In this document: positions 1 through 13,000 of the stretch, piece after piece
Position numbering within the stretch: position 1 is the stretch's first letter
Layout: each line of letters opens with the position of its first letter
Assembly: GCF_006540305.1 (NCBI RefSeq)
Contig: NZ_BJOR01000001.1
Coordinates: forward strand, 620,001-684,000
Direction: 5' to 3'
Source of the DNA: Streptomyces sp. 6-11-2
Lineage (GTDB): Bacteria > Actinomycetota > Actinomycetes > Streptomycetales > Streptomycetaceae
DNA length: 64,000 nucleotides
Translations under genes and position numbers: made by a program
The notes under the pieces: generated by a model
What the model saw: the letters and a program-made list of their open reading frames with translations, nothing else
Told to the model about the DNA's origin: nothing
Databases searched by the model: none

Positions 1-1058
1 TGGACGCGGTGTCCTGGCACGTCCTGCGCACCGATCTGACCGCCTGCCGGCGGGTCCTGGCCGGAGAGAGCCAGGACGCCCCGCGACCGGCCGGCACCTC
101 CTACCGCCGCTGGGCGCAGCAACTGGTGGCCGCGGCGCAGGACCCGGAACGCGAGCGCGAACTGGACTGGTGGAGGACGACGCTCAGCACCGCCGAACCC
201 CGGCTCGCCGACCGGCCGTCGGCTCCCGGGCCGGACGAGCCCGGTGCCACGGGCACGCTGCACCGCACGCTGCCGGCGCGACGGACCGAACCGCTGCTCG
301 GCCGGGTGCCCGCCGCGTTCCACTGCGATGTGGACGACGTGCTGCTCACCGCGCTGGCGCTGGCCGTCCCGCAGTGGCGGCGCCGGCACCTGCGGGACCA
401 CCTCGGCGGCACGAGCGTCCTGGTGGACCTGGAGCGGGACGGGCGCGAACCGTTCGCCGAGGGCCAGGACCTCTCCCGCACCCTGGGCCGGTTCACCACG
501 GCGCACCCGGTACGCCTGGACGCCGGCGCCGTCGACCGGTCCGAGCTGACCGCGGGCGGCGAGGCCGTGGGCAACGCCGTCAAGGCGGTCAAGGAGCAGC
601 TGCGCGCGGTGCCGGACGGCGGTGTCGGCTACGGCATGCTGCGGTATCTCAACCCGCGCACCGCCCCCGTGCTGACCGGACTGCCCCGGCCGGACATCCG
701 CTTCACCCACCTCGGCAGGCTCGACGACGACGCCCTCTCCGAGTGGCCGGTCTCCGCCGGACCCACCGAGCAGGCGCCGACGCCGGAAGCGGGGCACGCG
801 CTGGAGCTGACCACCTCGGCCGTCGACGGTCCCGAGGGCCCCTGCCTGACCGTGACCTGCTCCTGGCCGGGCGAGCTGTTCGGCGAGGCGGCCGTACGCG
901 AACTGGTCGACGACTGGTTCCGCGCGCTGGAAGCCATCACCACCCGTTCCGAGGCCTCCGGCGCCGGCGGACACACCCCGTCGGACCTCTCCCTGACCGG
1001 TCTCGACCAAGGCGACATCGACGTTCTGGAAGCTGACGGAAGGTACTTCTCCTCATGA
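1..1058 (+). CDS. sky29: NRPS, C-terminal fragment: degenerate epimerization domain (gene starts left of window)
   Basis: Only the last 351 residues are in the window; the reading frame is already open at base 3. They form the second half of an epimerization (E) domain, the domain that converts the L-aminoacyl group on the preceding carrier protein to D. Landmarks are DAVSWHVL (place of HHxxxDGVSW), ERDGRE (place of EGHGRE), [11 protein letters not shown] (place of [11 protein letters not shown]), [11 protein letters not shown] and FTHLGRLD (place of FNYLGxF). Several of these depart from consensus, while the other two E domains in the window are canonical, so activity is doubtful. The tail after the domain is a short acidic segment likely to dock to the next NRPS. 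Its stop overlaps the next start (ATGA). In skyllamycin numbering this would end module 4, whose residue I remember as glycine, for which epimerization would be pointless. The symbol rests on synteny and memory. Confidence 0.85.
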   Translation, partial: DAVSWHVLRTDLTACRRVLAGESQDAPRPAGTSYRRWAQQLVAAAQDPERERELDWWRTTLSTAEPRLADRPSAPGPDEPGATGTLHRTLPARRTEPLLGRVPAAFHCDVDDVLLTALALAVPQWRRRHLRDHLGGTSVLVDLERDGREPFAEGQDLSRTLGRFTTAHPVRLDAGAVDRSELTAGGEAVGNAVKAVKEQLRAVPDGGVGYGMLRYLNPRTAPVLTGLPRPDIRFTHLGRLDDDALSEWPVSAGPTEQAPTPEAGHALELTTSAVDGPEGPCLTVTCSWPGELFGEAAVRELVDDWFRALEAITTRSEASGAGGHTPSDLSLTGLDQGDIDVLEADGRYFSS

Positions 1059-4000
1059 CGAAGCCGGGGTTCCAGGACGTCCTTCCGCTCTCGCCCCTCC
1101 AGGAAGGCCTGCTCTTCCACACCGTCTACCACGAGCGCTCGCTGGACATCTACACGGCGAGACTCTGCCTCGACCTCGAAGGCGAGCTGGACGCAGGGGC
1201 GTTGCGGGAGTCGGTTGCGGGCCTGCTGCGCCGGCACCCCAACCTGCGGGCCGCCTTCCGCTACGAGCGGCTCAGCCGCCCGGTGCAGCTCATCCCGCGC
1301 GAAGTTCCCCTGCCCTGGCAGGAGTTCGACCTGCGCGACCTGCCCGGGGAGCAGCAGGCGGCGCGGCTGCGGGAGCTGACCGCGGCCGCGTCGGAGCGCG
1401 CCTTCGACCTGGCACGGCCCCCGCTGCTGCACTTCACGCTGATCCACCACGGCGAGCGCGCCCACCGGCTCGTCATGGCGCACCACCACATCCTGCTGGA
1501 CGGCTGGTCGGTGGGCCGGCTGATGACGGACCTGTTCACGCTGTACGGCGCGGGCGGCGACGAGTCGGCGCTGCCGCCGGTGACGCCGTACCGCGACTAC
1601 CTCGCCTGGCTGGCCGGGCAGGACCGGCCCGCGGCGGAGGAGGCGTGGCGGACGGTGCTCCACGGCGTCGAGGAACCGACGCGGCTGGTGTCCGACGACC
1701 GGCTGCGCACCCCGGTCGCGCCCGAGCGCCTGCTGGTGGAGGTTCCGGCCGGGCTGAGCCGCGAGCTGACCGCGACGGCCCGCAGACACGACCTGACCGT
1801 CAACACGGTCTTCCAGGGCGCCTGGGCGCTGGTTCTGAGCCGGCTGACCGGCCGCACCGACGTGGTGTTCGGCGGCACCGTCTCCGGACGTCCGGCGGAC
1901 ATCCCCGGTGTGGAGAGCATCGTCGGCCTGTTCATCAACACCCTGCCGGTGCGGGTGCGGCTCGACCCGTCGGAGCCGGTGGGCGAGATGCTGGCCCGCT
2001 TCCAGCGGCAGCAGGCCGGGCTGATGTCCCACCAGCATCTGAACCTGCCCGATGTGCACGCCCTGGCCGGCGCGTCCGGCGAACTGTTCGACACCATCAC
2101 CGTCACCGAGAACTACCCCTTCGACGAGAAGGGTTTCCGTGAGCTGGCCGGACTGACGATCGTCGGCGCGCACGGCGCGGACGCCAACCACTACCCCCTG
2201 AGCGTGGCCGCCCTGCCCGGCGAGACGCTGCGGATCCGTTTCGGCTACCGGCCGGACGTCTTCCGCCCGGCGGACGTGGAGGCGATCGGAGCCCGGCTGG
2301 TGCGGGTGCTGGAAGCGGTGGTGCGCGACCCGGACTGCCCCGTCGGCCGACTGGACGTGCTCGCCCCGGAGGAGCGCGAAGAGGTCCTGCTGCGGCGCAA
2401 CGACACGGGAGGCGAGCGTCCGAGAACCCTGCCGGAGCTGTTCGCGGAGCGGGTCGCCCTGGCGCCGGCGGACCCGGCCGTCGTCTTCGAGGACACCACG
2501 CTGTCCTACGCCGAGCTGGACCGCCGCGCCAACCGGCTGGCCCATCACCTCGTCTCCGCCGGAGTCGGGCCCGAGCAGTACGTGGCCCTGGCACTTCCGC
2601 GATCCGCGGACCTCGCGGTCGCCGTACTCGCCGTACACAAGGCCGGGGCGGCGTATCTGCCGGTGGACCCCGACTATCCGGCCGAGCGCATCGCCCACAT
2701 GCTCGACGACGCGCGGCCCGGAGTCGTCCTCACCACCACTGCCGTCGCCGCCGGCCTGCCGGCCGGCGACCGCCTGCTCCTCGCGCTGGACGACCCCGCC
2801 ACCGCCGCACGCATCGCCGCCGCCCCCGACGACCGGTCCCCCGCCTCGCGTCTGACGGCCGATCACCCCGCGTATCTCATCTACACCTCCGGATCCACCG
2901 GCAGGCCCAAGGGCGTCGTCGTCACCCACCGCGGCATCGCCTCCCTCGTCGCCGCCCAGACCGAACGCTTCGAGGTCGGCCCCGGCAGCCGGGTCCTCCA
3001 GTTCGCCTCCCTCAGCTTCGACGCCGCCTTCTGGGAGCTGGTCATGGGCCTGCTCACCGGCGCGACGCTCGTCCTGGCCCCCGCCGAGCGGCTCCGCCCC
3101 GGGCAGCCGCTGGCCGACCTCGTCGCCGAGCAGCGCGTCACGCACGCCACCATCCCCCCGGCCGCCCTCGCCGTCCTCGACCGGGGCTCCCTCCCCGAAG
3201 GCATCACCCTGGTGGTCGCCGGCGAGGCCACCGCACCCGAACTCGTCGGCCGCTGGTCCGCCGGCCGCCGCATGATCAACGCCTACGGTCCCTCCGAGAC
3301 CACCGTGTGCGCCACCATGAGCACCCCGCTCGCCGGAGAGGTCGTACCGCCCATCGGCGGCCCGATCACCGGCGCCCGCGTCTACCTCCTCGACTCCGCG
3401 CTGCGGCCGGTGCTGCCCGGTGTCCCCGGCGAGCTCTACCTCTCCGGAGCCGGCCTCGCCCGCGGCTACCTCGACCGTCCCGCACTCACCGCCGAACGGT
3501 TCGTCGCCAACCCCTTCGAGGGGTCCGGCGCCCGGATGTACCGCACGGGAGACGTCGCCACCTGGGACCAGGACGGCCGGCTCGTCTTCCGGGGACGCGC
3601 CGACAGCCAGGTGAAACTGCACGGCTTCCGCATCGAGCCCGGCGAGATCGAGTCGGTGCTGCTGGCCCAGGACGGCATCGCCCAGGCCAGCGTGATCGTC
3701 CGCGAGGACCGGCCGGGCGACCACCGGCTGGTCGCCTATCTGGTGCCGGAGGCCGGCACCGCCGCGCCGGGCGTGGCCGACGTGCGCACCGCCGTCTCGA
3801 ACGCGCTGCCGTCCCACATGGTGCCCGCGGCGTTCATGATGCTCGACGAACTCCCGGTGACGCCCAACGGGAAGCTGGACAAGCGGGCGCTGCCGGCCCC
3901 CGACTTCTCCGGGGTGACCTCCGGCCGCACCCCCCGGACCCCCCAGGAGGAGATCCTGTGCGGGCTGTTCGCGGAGATCCTCGGCGCGTCCGTCGTGGGC

Positions 4001-7000
4001 ATCGACGACAGCTTCTTCGAGCTCGGCGGCCACTCGCTGCTGGCGACCCGGCTGGTCACCCGGATCCGCTCGGTGTTCGGCGTGCGGATCTCGTTGCGCA
4101 GCCTGTTCGAGTCGCCGACGGTGGCCGCGCTCGCCCACCTGCTCACCCCCGACGGGCCGGTGGCCCGGAGGATCGAGCCGGTGCCGCGCCCGGACGACGT
4201 GCCGCTGTCGCTGCAGCAGACCAGGCTGTGGTTCATCAACCGGTTCGAGGGCCCGAGCCCGGCCTACAACGTGCCGATGGCGGCCCGGCTGACCGGCCCA
4301 CTGGACGTGGCGGCGCTGCGCGCGGCGCTGGCCGACGTGGCCCGGCGGCACGAGTGCCTGCGCACGGTCTTCCCGGACCGTGACGGCACGCCCTGCCAGG
4401 TCGTGGTGGACACCGTCCCCGGACTGCGGGTGACCGACGTCGACCCGGCCGATCTGGCGACGGCGCTGGCCGGGGCCGCGAGCGAGGGCTTCGACCTGAC
4501 CGCCGAGCCGCCGGTACGGGCGCGGCTGCTGCGGCTGGGCGACGAGGAGCACGTGCTGCTGGTGGTGATGCACCACATCGTGATGGACGAGTGGTCGGCC
4601 GTGCCTTTCGGCCGCGATCTGTCCGCCGCCTACGGCGCGCGGCGCGACGGCGGTGAGCCGTCGTTCGCACCGCTGCCCGTGCAGTACGCGGACTTCGCCC
4701 TGTGGCAGCGCGAGGTGCTCGGCAGCGAGGACGACCCGGACAGCGCGGTCTCGCGGCAACTGGCCTTCTGGCGCGAGACGCTGGCCGGACTGCCGGACGA
4801 GCTGAACCTGCCGGTCGACCGGCCGCGTCCCGCGACCCCCTCCTACCGGGGCGGCACGGTCGGCTTCCGGATCAACCGGGAGGTCCACCAGCGCCTGGTC
4901 GCGCTCTCCCGCAGCTGCCAGGCCAGCGTGTTCATGACGTTGCAGGCGGGCCTCTTGGTGCTGCTGCACCGCCTGGGCGCCGGAACGGACATCCCGCTCG
5001 GCACCCCGATCGCCGGGCGCGGCGACGAGTCGCTGGACGACCTGGTCGGCTTCTTCATCAACACCCTGGTGCTGCGCACCGACCTCTCCGGGGACCCCGA
5101 CTTCCGTGAGCTGCTCGGCCGGGTGCGGGAGGCCGACCTGGCCGCCTACGCGCACCAGGAGGTGCCGTTCGAGCGGCTGGTCGAGGTGTTGAACCCCGGC
5201 CGGTCGATGTCCCGGCACCCGCTGTTCCAGGTGATGCTCACCCTGCACAACAACCCGACCGCGCCGTTCCGGCTGCCGGGAGTGCGGGTCGGCACGCAAC
5301 GCGTCGACACCGGGGTGTCCAAGTTCGACCTGCTGTTCAGCCTGCGCGAGAGCTACACGGCCGACGGGCGTCCCGGCGGCGTCGAGGGCTTCGTGGAGTA
5401 CAGCGGGGACCTGTTCGACGAGCCGACCGCCGAGCGGATCGCGGCGTCCTTCGTGCGGGTGCTGGAGGGCGTCGTCGCCGAACCGGCCCGCCCGGTGAGC
5501 AAGGTCGACGTACTGGACCCGGTCGCCCGCCACGAGCTGCTGGTCACCCGCAACGCCACCGAGCACGAGGTGCCCGCCGCCTCGCTGCCCGCGCTGTTCC
5601 AGGCCAAGGTCGCGGAACGCCCGGACGCCCCCGCGCTGGTGTGCGGCGACGAGGAGCTGACCTACGCCGAGCTGAACGCGCGGGCCAACCGGCTCGCCCG
5701 GCTGCTGATCGGCCGTGGCATCGGTCCCGAGCACATCGTGGGTCTTGCCCTGCCCCGCTCGGTGGAGCTGATCGTCGGTCTGCTCGCCGTGCTCAAGTCC
5801 GGCGCGGGCTATCTGCCGGTCGACCCGGAGTACCCGGCCGAGCGGATCGCCTTCATGCTGGCCGACGCCGCTCCCCGACTGCTGCTGTCCACCACCGGGG
5901 TCGCCGGCCGGCTGCCCGCCGGGCCGACGCTGGCACTGGACGACCCGGATGTACGGGCCGAACTGGCCGCGCCGGCGGACACCGACCCCGGCGACGACGA
6001 GCGGATCGGGCCGCTGCTGCCGCAGCACCCCGCCTACCTGATCTACACCTCCGGCTCGACCGGCCGCCCCAAGGGCGTGGTGATGCCCGGCGGCGCGCTG
6101 GTCAACCTGATGTCCTGGCACGCCGCGGCCGTCCCCGCCGAACCGGACGCCCGGACCGCCCAGTTCACCGCGATCAGCTTCGACGTCTCGGCCCAGGAGA
6201 TCCTCTCGGCCCTGCTCGACGGCAGGACATTGGTGGTGCCGGACGAGGAGACCCGGCGCGACCCGGCCAGGTTCGCGGCCTGGCTGCGGGAGCGGCGCAT
6301 CACCGAGCTGTACGCGCCCACCATGATGCTGGACGCCCTCGGCGAGGCCGTCGCGGAGCACGGCACCGGCCTGCCGGACCTGCGGCACGTCGCGCAGGCC
6401 GGGGAGGCGCTGGTGCTGGGCGACCGGGTGCGCGAGCTGTGCGGCGCGACCCCGGACCGCGTGCTGCACAACCACTACGGCCCGTCCGAGACGCACGTGG
6501 TCACCGCGCACACCCTGCCCGCGGACCGGTCGGCCTGGCCCCGGACCGGCGCGCCGATCGGGCGTCCGGTGTGGAACACCCAGGTGTACGTGCTGGACGC
6601 GGCCCTGCGACCGGTGCCGGACGGCGTCGGCGGCGAACTGTACATCGCGGGCGCCCAGTTGGCCCGCGGCTACCACGACCGTCCGGGCCTGACCGCGGAG
6701 CGGTTCACGGCCGACCCGTTCGGGCCGCCCGGCGCCCGGATGTACCGCACCGGCGACCTGGTGCGCTGGAACCGCGACGGTGAGCTGGAGTACGCCGGCC
6801 GCGCGGACCACCAGGTGAAGATCCGCGGCTTCCGGATCGAGCCGGGCGAGATCGAGGCCGTGCTGCGCACCCACCCCGAGGTGGCGCAGGCCGCCGTGGT
6901 GGCCCGGGACGACGGGCGCGGCGGCCGCCGTCTGGTCGGCTACGTGGTGCCGGTGGCCGGCCCGATCGGGCGGGACGCCCTGCGCGCGCATGTCGCGGCC

Positions 7001-10000
7001 GCGCTGCCGGACCACATGGCGCCCGGGGCGTTCGTGCTCATGGACGCGTTCCCGCTGACGCCCAGCGGCAAGCTGGACCGGGCCGCGCTGCCGGTGCCCG
7101 AGGCCGAGGCGCCCGAAGGGCGCGCCCCGCGCGGCCCGCGGGAGGAGATCCTCTGCGGCCTGTTCGCCGAGGTGCTCGGTGTCGGCTCGGTCGGCGTCGA
7201 CGACGACTTCTTCGCCCTCGGCGGCCACTCGCTGCTGGCGACCAGACTGGTCAGCAGGATCCGCGGCACGCTGGGCGTGGAAGTGGCCGTACGGGACGTC
7301 TTCGAGTCCCCGACCGTGGCGGGCCTGGCCGGCAAGGCGGCCGGCGCGGCGGGGGCGCGCGCCGCGGTCCGCGCGATGCCCCGCACGGACCTGGTCCCGC
7401 TGTCGTTCGCGCAGCGCCGGCTGTGGTTCCTCAACCGTCTCGAGGGCCCGAGCTCCACGTACAACCTGCCGCTGGCCGCCCGGCTGACCGGCCCGCTCGA
7501 CGTCGAGGCGCTGCGGGCCGCGATCGGTGACGTGGTGGCCCGGCACGAGAGCCTGCGCACCACGTTCCCCGAGACCGACGGCACCCCCCGCCAGTCCATC
7601 GCCCCGGTCGGGCAGGCCGCCCCGGCCTTCGTCGTCTCCGAGACCGACGAGGCGGGTCTGGACGCCGTCCTGGAGGAGGCCGCCTTCCGCGGATTCGACC
7701 TGGCCGGTGAACTGCCTTTGCGGGCACACCTGTTCCGGCTCGGCCCGGACCGCCATGTGCTGCTGATCGTGATGCACCACATCGCGGGCGACGGATTGTC
7801 CATGGCGCCGATGGCGCGCGACCTGGCCGAGGCGTACGGCGCCCGGCTGGCGGGCCGCGCGCCCGGCTGGGCGCCGCTGCCGGTCCAGTACGCGGACTAC
7901 ACGCTGTGGCAGCGCGAGGTGCTGGGCAGCGAGACCGAGCCGGACAGTGGGATCGCCCGGCAACTGGAGTTCTGGCGGGACACTTTGACCGGGCTGCCGG
8001 ACGAGCTGCGGCTGCCCGCCGACCGGCCGAGGCCCGCGGTGGCCGGCCACAAGGGCTCCACGGTGCCCTTCGCGGTCCCGGCCGAACTGCACGAGCGGAT
8101 GGCGCGGTTGGCCCGGCGGACCAGGACCAGCCTGTTCATGGTCGGCCAGGCCGCGCTCACCGCGCTGCTGACCCGGCTGGGCGCGGGCACCGACATCCCG
8201 CTGGGCACCCCGGTCGCCGGCCGCGACGACGAGGCGCTGGACGAACTGGTCGGCTTCTTCGTCAACACCCTGGTGCTGCGCACCGACACCGGCGGCGACC
8301 CGAGCTTCGCCGCACTCCTCGACCGGGTCCGCGAGAACGACCTCGCCGCCTACGCCCACCAGGAGGTGCCGTTCGAACGGCTGGTGGAGGTGCTCAACCC
8401 CGAACGCTCCCTCGGCCGCCATCCGCTCTTCCAGGTGTGGCTGAACCTCCAGAACACCGCCGACGTCGAGATCGGCCTGCCCGGTCTGGAGATCGGCGCG
8501 CAGGGCGTCGGCATCGGCGCCGCCAAGTTCGACCTGGCCTTCAGCCTGCGCGAACGCTACGACGAGCAGGGCGGACCGCTGGGCATGACCGGCCTGGTCG
8601 AGTACAGCGACGACCTGTTCGACCCGGAGACCGTCTCGCGCATGGCCGACCGGCTGCTGCGCCTGCTGGACGCCGCCTGCGTCGATCCGGACCTGCCGAT
8701 CAGCCGTCTGGAGGTGCTCTCCCCGGCGGAGCGGCAGCAGGTGCTGTACGACTTCAACGCGACCGCGCACGACGTGCCCCGCGGCACCATCGCGGAGCTG
8801 TTCGGCCGTCAGGCCGCCGCCACCCCGGACTCGGTGGCGATCAGCTTCGACGGCACGGAGCTGGGGTACGCGCGCCTGGACGCCGAGGCCAACCGCCTCG
8901 CGCACCTGCTGGCCGGCAGGGGCGTCGGCCCCGAGGACGTGGTGGCCGTCGCGCTGCCGCGCACGCCGCGGTCGGTGGTCGCACTGCTGGCGGTGCTCAA
9001 GGCCGGTGCCGTCCACCTGCCGGTGGACCCGGCCTATCCGGCCGAGCGGATCGCCTTCATGCTCGCCGACGCCGGGCCGGCCGTGCTGCTGACCGAAGGA
9101 CCGGCCGCCGCCGGGCTGCCCGGCTCCGACGTCCCGCGGGTGCTGCTCGACGACGCCGGTGTGCGCGCCGAACTGGCCGCGCTGCCGGACACCGCGCCGG
9201 ACAGGGGCCGCACGGCCTCCCCCGCCAACGCCGCCTACATGATCTACACCTCCGGCTCCACCGGCACGCCCAAGGGCGTGGTGGTCCCGCACGAGGGCAT
9301 CGGCGGCTTCGGTGCGATCCGCGAGCAGTTCGGCCTCGACGCGAGCAGCCGGATGCTCCAGTTCGCCTCCTCCAGCTTCGACGCCGCCATCTGGGAGGTG
9401 CTCGCGCCGCTGCTGGTCGGCGGCGTCCTGGTGATGGCCCCCGCCGAGGACCTGGCGGTCGGCGAGCCGCTGGCCGCGCTGCTGGCCCGGGAACGGGTCA
9501 CGCACGCCAACATTCCGCCGGCCGCGCTCGCGGTGCTGCCGCCGGGCGCGCTCCCGGACGGCATGAACGTGATCGTCGCGGGTGAGGCGTCCTCGCCCGA
9601 CCTGATCGCCCGCTGGGCGGACGGCCGTCGGCTGCTCAACGCCTACGGCCCGACCGAGGCGACCGTGTGCGCCACCGTCAGCGCACCGCTCACCGCGGGC
9701 GTCAACCCGCCGATCGGCCGCCCGCTGTGGAACGTGCGGGTGCTGGTCCTCGACGAGGCGCTGCAACCGGTTCCGGTCGGCACGCCCGGCGAGGCGTATC
9801 TGGCCGGGGCCGGTCTGGCCCGCGGCTACGCGGGCCGGCCCGGACTGACCGCCGAGCGGTTCACGGCCGACCCGCACGGCCCGGCCGGCTCCCGGATGTA
9901 CCGGACGGGCGATCTGGTCCGCCGGCTGCCGGACGGCGACCTGGAGTTCGTCGGCCGCGCCGACGACCAGGTCAAGATCCGCGGTTTCCGGATCGAGCCG

Positions 10001-13000
10001 GGCGAGATCGAGTCGCTGCTCGCCGCCCACCCCGACGTGGCGCAGGCCGCCGTACTCGCGCGGGAGGACGAGCCGGGCGAGCGGCGCCTGGTCGCCTATG
10101 TGGTCGCCGGGGAGGGCCGTACGACGCCCTCGGCGACGGCGCTGCGGGAGCATGTCGCCGCGCGGCTGCCCGAGTACATGGTGCCGTCGGCCTTCGTGGT
10201 GCTCCCGGCGCTGCCGTTGACCCCCAACGGGAAGATCGACCGCAGGGCGCTGCCCGCGCCGGAGTCCGCCGGTCCGTCCGGTGGCCGTGCCCCGCGCAAC
10301 GCGACCGAGGCCGGGCTGCGGCGGATCTTCGCCGAGGTGCTCGGCGACGAGGACGTCGACGTCGAGGCGAACTTCTTCGAACTCGGCGGGCACTCCTTGC
10401 AGGCGACCAAGTTGGTCAGCCGGATCCGCAGCGAGTTCGCCGCCGAACTGCCGCTGCGCGACTTCTTCGAGAACCCGACCGTGGCCGGACTGGCCGTGCT
10501 GGTCGGCGGGGCCGGGGAAGCCCGGCGGACCGTGGTGCCGCGGCAGCGGCCGGAGCACGTCCCGCTGTCGTTCGCACAGCGCCGGCTGTGGTTCCTCAAC
10601 CGCCTGGAGGGACCCAGCCCGACGTACAACATTCCGCTGTCCATGCGGCTCACCGGCGCCCTCGACGTGGAGGCGTTGCAGGCCGCGATCGGTGACGTGG
10701 TGGCCCGGCACGAGAGCCTGCGCACCACGTTCCCCGAGACCGGCGGCACTCCCCGCCAGGAGATCCTGGACCCGGAGGCGGCGACACCCCGCCTGCGGAT
10801 CGCCGACGTCGCACCGGACGAACTGGACGCCGCGGTCGCCGGGGCCGTCGGCCACGGCTTCGACCTGGCCGCCGAACTGCCGGTGCGGGTGCACCTGTTC
10901 ACCGTGGGCCGGCGCGACCATGTGCTGGTGTTCCTGGTCCACCACATCTGCTGCGACGGCTGGTCGCTGGGCCCGCTGCTGCGCGACCTGTCCGACGCCT
11001 ACCGGGCCCGGGCGGCCGGACGGACCCCGCAGTGGACGCCGCTCGCCGTACAGTACGCCGACTACGCCCTCTGGCAGCGCGACGTGCTCGGCAGCGAGGA
11101 CGACCAGGACTCCCGGCTGGCGGCGGAGTTGGGCTACTGGCGCGAGCAGTTGGCCGGCCTGCCGGAGGAACTGGCGCTGCCGACCGACCTGCCGCGCCCG
11201 GCCCGGCCCAGCCACCGAGGCGGACTGGTCCGGCTGCGGTTCGAGCCTCCGGCGCACCGTGCGCTGGTCGAGCTGGCGAAGACCGCGGGGGCCAGCCCCT
11301 TCATGGTGGTGCAGGCCGCGCTCGCGGCGCTGTTCGACCGGATCGGCGCGGGCAGCGACATCCCGTTGGGGACCACGGTCGCCGGACGCACCGACGACGC
11401 CCTGGACGAACTGGTCGGCTTCTTCGTCAACACCCTGGTGCTGCGCACCGACACCAGCGGCGACCCGACCTTCCGGGCGCTGGTGGAGCGGGTGCGGCGC
11501 ACCGACGTCGCCGCCTTCGAGAACCAGAACGTGCCGTTCGAACGGCTCGTCGAGGTGCTCGGCCCCAGCCGTTCGATGTCCCGGCACCCGCTGCTCCAGG
11601 TGATGCTCAACCTGCTGAACACCCCGCCCGCCGAGCTGAGCCTCGGCGACGACCTGACCATCGCCCAGCAGCCCCACGGCCTGCGGGTGGCCAAGTTCGA
11701 CCTGGCGTTCAACCTGGCCGAGACGGTGGACGCGGACGGGCGCCCGGACGGCATCGTCGGTGTGGTCGAGTACAGCACCGACCTGTTCACCGAGGGCACC
11801 GTCCAGTCGCTGGCGGACCGGCTGGTCGCGCTCCTTGAGCGGCTGCTGGCCGAGCCGGACCGGCCGATCGGGGAGCACGACCTGCTGACCGCCGGCGAGC
11901 GGGAGCTGCTGCTCGGCGCCTGGCGCGGCACCGAGCCGGGGGTGCCGGCCGGCACCCTGGCCGAGTTGTTCGAGGCGCAGGCGGCACGCACCCCGCGGGC
12001 GACCGCCCTGTGGTGCGAGGGCGAAGCAACCAGCTACGCCGAGCTGAACGAGCGGGCCAACCGGCTGGCCCATGAACTGATCGCCCGCGGGGTCGCCCCG
12101 GGCCGGATCGTCGCGGTCGCCGTCCCGCGCTCCCCCCAGCAGGTCACCGCGTTCCTGGCCGTGGCCAAGGCGGGCGCCGTCCATCTGCCGGTCGATCCGG
12201 AGTACCCGGCCGAGCGCGTGGCCTTCATGCTCGCGGACGCCGCACCGGCCGCCCTGCTGGCCACCGAGGCCTCACGCGGCCTGCTGCCCTCCGCACCGGC
12301 CGTGCCGACCTGGGTCCTGGACGAACCGGGATTCGCCGCCTCGGTGGCCGCGCGTCCGGCGACCGACCCGCCAGGGGCGAGGACCGTGAACAGCCCCGCC
12401 TACGTCGTCTACACCTCCGGGTCGACCGGCCGGCCCAAGGGCGTGCTCGTCGGGCACACCGGTCTGGCGTCGTTCGTGCACAGCCACGCCGAACGGCTGG
12501 GCCTGGACAGCGACAGCCGGGTGCTCCAGGTGGTGTCGACCAACTTCGACGTGTCGGTCGGCGACCTGGCGATGACCCTGCTGTCCGGGGCCACGCTCGC
12601 CCTGCCGGGCCCGGGCCGCGAACTGGTCGGTGAGGGCCTCGCCGACTCCATCGAGGCCGCCGGCGCCACCCATGTGATGCTGCCGGCCCCGGTCCTCGGC
12701 ACCCTCCCGGAGCGGGATCTGCCCAGCCTGCGCTGCGTCGTCTCCGGCGGCGAGGCGCTCTCACCGGGCCTGCTGGCCCGCTGGTCGGCCGGACGCATCG
12801 TCGTCAACGCCTACGGGCCGACCGAGACCACCATCGCCGCCACGCTCAGCGGCCCGCTGTCCGGCGACACGACGCCGCCGATCGGCCGCCCGGTCGCAGG
12901 CACCCGCCTGGCGGTGCTCGACGAGCGGCTGCGACCGGTACCGGTGGGCGTCGCGGGCGAGCTCTGCGTCTCCGGTCCCGGAGTGGCGCTGGGCTACCTG

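Noticed and set aside
629..12184. A 3851-codon open frame on the minus strand opposite the NRPS genes
   Set aside because: It runs opposite a clear NRPS, is rich in Gly, Arg, Val and Gln with no domain, and is the known artefact of high-GC third positions. The same applies to 14848-18771, 21280-24600 and 24991-27828.
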